Source: Anaerostipes faecalis
GTDB lineage: Bacteria; Bacillota; Clostridia; Lachnospirales; Lachnospiraceae
Reading direction: 5' to 3'
Assembly: GCF_018982945.1 (NCBI RefSeq)
Contig: NZ_JABRXE010000001.1
Location: forward strand, 1 to 64,000
Length of the DNA: 64,000 bases
The translations under genes and the position numbers were made by a program. Numbering within the stretch: position 1 is the stretch's first letter; the number at the start of each line of letters is the position of its first letter. The notes under the pieces were generated by a model. The model saw only the letters and a program-made list of their open reading frames with translations, did not search any database and was not told the DNA's origin. Positions 61,816-64,000 of the stretch are shown one piece after another.

Positions 61816-62638
61816 TATGCAATATATGTCTCATTCCCCAGGCAACACCGTCTTCATCATGGTGTTTTGTAATGGCATCGGCTGCTGTTTTGCATGAAGG
61901 AGAAGCATTTTCCATAGCAATTCCAGTACCGGCAGCCAGTAAAAGATCAATATCGTTATCTCCGTCACCAAATGCGGCAGTCTGTTCCGGTTTAAGATGG
62001 AGATGATTTTGGATATATTTCAACCCAGAATGTTTTCCAGAATCTTTATGGGAAATTTCCAGAAGGCGGGGGACAGAAGAAGTTATATAGATATCATTGG
62101 AAATCCGGGCAAGTTCTGTCTGGATTTTTTGTTTTATCCGTATATCTCCTGTGACAACATCGATGCTGTCAAGGCAGTTTGCATGCTGTCTGATAAAATC
62201 AGGCATATGGTTAATGGGATTTCTTGTCTGCTGAACATAAGAAATTACATTTGGTGGTGTTCCGTAAAAGACAGGATTTTCTATATAATGTTTTTCTCCA
62301 TAGGCAGTCCCGTCAATAAAAGCTTCAAATACAACAGGATAAGATTTACATACAGTCAGAATATCATTGACAGATGCAGGAGTCAGATGATAACGGTGCA
62401 TGCACGTGCCTGTTGGAATATGATAGATGGCAGCACCATTAGAAGTAATAGCATATTCGATTCCCGGAAGACTGGTCACATCTTTGGGAAGTGTGGAAAA
62501 GGCCCGTCCGCTTGCAATGACAATGTGGACATCTTTTTTCATGGCACTGATCAAAGCTTCCCTGTTTCCCTTGGAAAGTTTTCCCTGTCTATTTAAAGTT
62601 GTTTTATCCAGATCCAGTGCAATACATTTAATATCCAT
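61808..62638 (-). CDS. Cof-type HAD phosphatase
   Basis: 276 residues from the ATG at 62638 (AAAGGAGG upstream). Motif I ALDLDKTTLNRQG, motif II IVIASGRAF and motif IV AAFGDGDNDIDLLLAAG, with the large Cof cap. Note Lys in place of the usual Gly after the second Asp (DKT). Substrate probably a sugar phosphate or flavin-type metabolite. Confidence 0.9.
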   Translation of the reverse strand: MDIKCIALDLDKTTLNRQGKLSKGNREALISAMKKDVHIVIASGRAFSTLPKDVTSLPGIEYAITSNGAAIYHIPTGTCMHRYHLTPASVNDILTVCKSYPVVFEAFIDGTAYGEKHYIENPVFYGTPPNVISYVQQTRNPINHMPDFIRQHANCLDSIDVVTGDIRIKQKIQTELARISNDIYITSSVPRLLEISHKDSGKHSGLKYIQNHLHLKPEQTAAFGDGDNDIDLLLAAGTGIAMENASPSCKTAADAITKHHDEDGVAWGMRHILHII

Positions 62639-62732
62639 AGCAAATCCTCCTTTATCATTGTTCATACTATTGTATCTTTTGTTCTTTGCATTTACAATAC
62701 ATTTAGCTGATGAAATATGGAGGAAATAGAAA

Positions 62733-63743
62733 ATGGGTCTTACCACACTATGTTATATAGAAAAAAATGACAGTTATCTGATGCTGCATAGGATTGTAAA
62801 GAAGAATGATATTAATAAAGACAAATGGATTGGAGTTGGAGGACACTTTGAACACGGAGAAAGTCCGGAAGACTGTCTGTTTCGTGAAGTAAAGGAGGAA
62901 ACAGGTCTGACACTGACATCTTTCAGGTTCTGCGGCATTGTTACTTTTCTTTCAGATATGGGAACTTCAAAAGAAGCATGGGAATATATGTGTTTATATC
63001 ATGCGGATGGTTTCGAAGGAGAATTGAAAGAATGCGATGAAGGAACTCTGGAGTGGGTGAAGAAAGAAGATATCTTAAAACTGGAATTGTGGGAAGGTGA
63101 CCGTCTGTTTTTACGTTATATGGAAGAAAAACGGCCATTTTTCTCTTTAAAATTAGAGTATATTCAAGGAAATCTGATTTCAGCCTGTCTGGATGGAAGT
63201 GATTTGGAGTTTTTTGATGTGATGGACGAAGAAGGAAATCGCACTGGGCGCATCAAGGAGAGATCATTGGTTCATGAAGATGGAGATCCTCATGGAACGG
63301 TACATATCTGGGTGATTCGAGAAAAAGAACAAGGGTTTGATGTACTGCTGCAAAAAAGAAGTGCCCATAAAGATTCTTTTCCGGGGTGTTATGACATTTC
63401 TTCTGCCGGACATATGGTAGCAGGAGATGATTATCTGGAAACTGCCGTGAGGGAGCTGGAAGAAGAACTTGGAATTCATGCAACGGAGAATCAATTGCAG
63501 CAGATAGGAGTTCATCATGGAATTATAAAAGATGTTTTTTATGGACGAGAGTTTTTCAATCATGAAATCAGTGCGGTCTATATTTACAAAGAGCCTGTAG
63601 AAATAGAAAACTTAAAACTTCAGAAAGAGGAAGTAGAATCTGTTAGATGGGTGGATTATGAAGAATGTAAAAAGAAGATGAAAAGTGGGGAATTAAAGCA
63701 TTGTATCTTTGAAGATGAATTTGAAATGCTGGAGAAAAAATAA
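62733..63743 (+). CDS. Double Nudix hydrolase
   Basis: 336 residues with two Nudix boxes. The first (GHFEHGESPEDCLFREVKEETG) belongs to a MutT-like half. The second (GHMVAGDDYLETAVRELEEELG) belongs to a half like YfcD and isopentenyl-diphosphate isomerases, with Asp in place of the first Glu. The two halves may act on different nucleoside diphosphates. GGAGG precedes the ATG. Confidence 0.9.
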   Translation: MGLTTLCYIEKNDSYLMLHRIVKKNDINKDKWIGVGGHFEHGESPEDCLFREVKEETGLTLTSFRFCGIVTFLSDMGTSKEAWEYMCLYHADGFEGELKECDEGTLEWVKKEDILKLELWEGDRLFLRYMEEKRPFFSLKLEYIQGNLISACLDGSDLEFFDVMDEEGNRTGRIKERSLVHEDGDPHGTVHIWVIREKEQGFDVLLQKRSAHKDSFPGCYDISSAGHMVAGDDYLETAVRELEEELGIHATENQLQQIGVHHGIIKDVFYGREFFNHEISAVYIYKEPVEIENLKLQKEEVESVRWVDYEECKKKMKSGELKHCIFEDEFEMLEKK

Positions 63744-63747
63744 GCAT

Positions 63748-63798
63748 AAATACTTATAAATACTTGAAATTATAGGTAAAAATACTTATAATTACTTA
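63748..63798 (+). promoter_or_regulatory. Promoter with direct-repeat operators for the DeoR gene
   Basis: TTGAAA (63764-63769), 17 bases, TATAAT (63787-63792). The near-identical segments AAATACTTATAAATACTT and AAATACTTATAATTACTT lie about 31 bases apart and overlap the promoter, as expected for autoregulation. Confidence 0.6.
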
Positions 63799-63811
63799 AA
63801 AAGGAGGTATT

Positions 63812-64000
63812 ATGTATCAGGAAGAACGATTACGAAAAATTACAGACTGGCTACAAAAGGAACAGACATTATCCAATCAGGAGTTGATGGAACGTTTAGA
63901 AATTTCCAGGGATACTGCCAGAAGAGATATTATTAAACTGACGGAAGCAGGAAAAGCAATTCGTACCCATGGAGGAATTGCAAGAACGGATTTTCAGGTT
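63812..64000 (+). CDS. DeoR-family regulator (partial, runs off right edge)
   Basis: 63 codons are visible from the ATG (AAAAAGGAGG upstream). The N-terminal helix-turn-helix is typical: EERLRKITDWLQKEQTLSNQ, then LEISRDTARRDIIKLTEAGKAIRTHGGI. It is the first gene of a unit that continues outside the window, probably a sugar or fructose operon. Confidence 0.9.
   Translation, partial: MYQEERLRKITDWLQKEQTLSNQELMERLEISRDTARRDIIKLTEAGKAIRTHGGIARTDFQV

Overview
The window looks like low-GC Gram-positive chromosome from a strictly anaerobic gut Clostridium relative, most likely Lachnospiraceae. The signs are AGGAGG ribosome binding sites with many GTG/TTG starts, a T-box leader before aspS, a BlaI/BlaR1 pair, two AGCS amino-acid symporters, a superoxide reductase/rubredoxin pair, and an EFR1-type flavodoxin-ferredoxin. 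The species cannot be fixed from the sequence alone.

Layout. 1-3649 is the right end of an integrative element: a truncated IS21-type istA, an excisionase-like gene and a tyrosine integrase. It ends inside the anticodon loop of a host tRNA-Arg(CCU) gene and brings a complete but different tRNA-Arg(CCU). 3.8-13.3 kb is ordinary chromosome: DJ-1, a DUF1189-like membrane protein, amtB/glnK, an EamA transporter, a small Asn-rich protein, rhodanese, two RNA methyltransferases, rdgB and a phosphodiesterase. 13.3-19.8 kb is an AT-rich accessory island. It holds a restriction-modification gene broken by a frameshift and a stop codon, a specificity gene, mobilisation remnants (oriT-like repeat, mobC with a stop), and an apparently intact Abi_2 (HEPN) gene with a candidate structured RNA carrying its own promoter and terminator. 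19.8-26.8 kb holds CorA, an EFR1/Rrf2 divergent pair, a BlaI/BlaR1-controlled exported protein and a YARHG lipoprotein. 27-52 kb is mostly housekeeping: YyaL, an ABC exporter, debranching enzyme, AGCS, a diguanylate cyclase, Dus, NADH oxidase, T-box-aspS, AMMECR1, GNATs, HAD/PHP, MarR-citrate synthase and a second AGCS. 52-57 kb has an ars operon and a nitrate/sulfonate-type ABC pair. 57-64 kb has an aldolase, sfsA, Crp-superoxide reductase-rubredoxin, YbjQ, DeoR, HAD, a double Nudix protein and the start of another DeoR gene.

The strongest unexplained structure is a 176-bp three-hairpin repeat in three copies, each in a convergent intergenic region. One copy lacks its middle 57-bp hairpin exactly between short direct repeats. 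Another sits inside the second copy of a duplicated promoter-plus-terminator unit (a candidate small RNA), so the intact copy 3 kb away shows the empty site.

Regulation is unusually readable. BlaI-type dyads lie on both the blaI promoter and a distant target. A MarR-type dyad covers the citrate synthase -35 box. Rrf2-type and Crp-type dyads sit in divergent gaps. Promoter-hairpin-gene leaders precede glnK, agcS2 and an ABC exporter.
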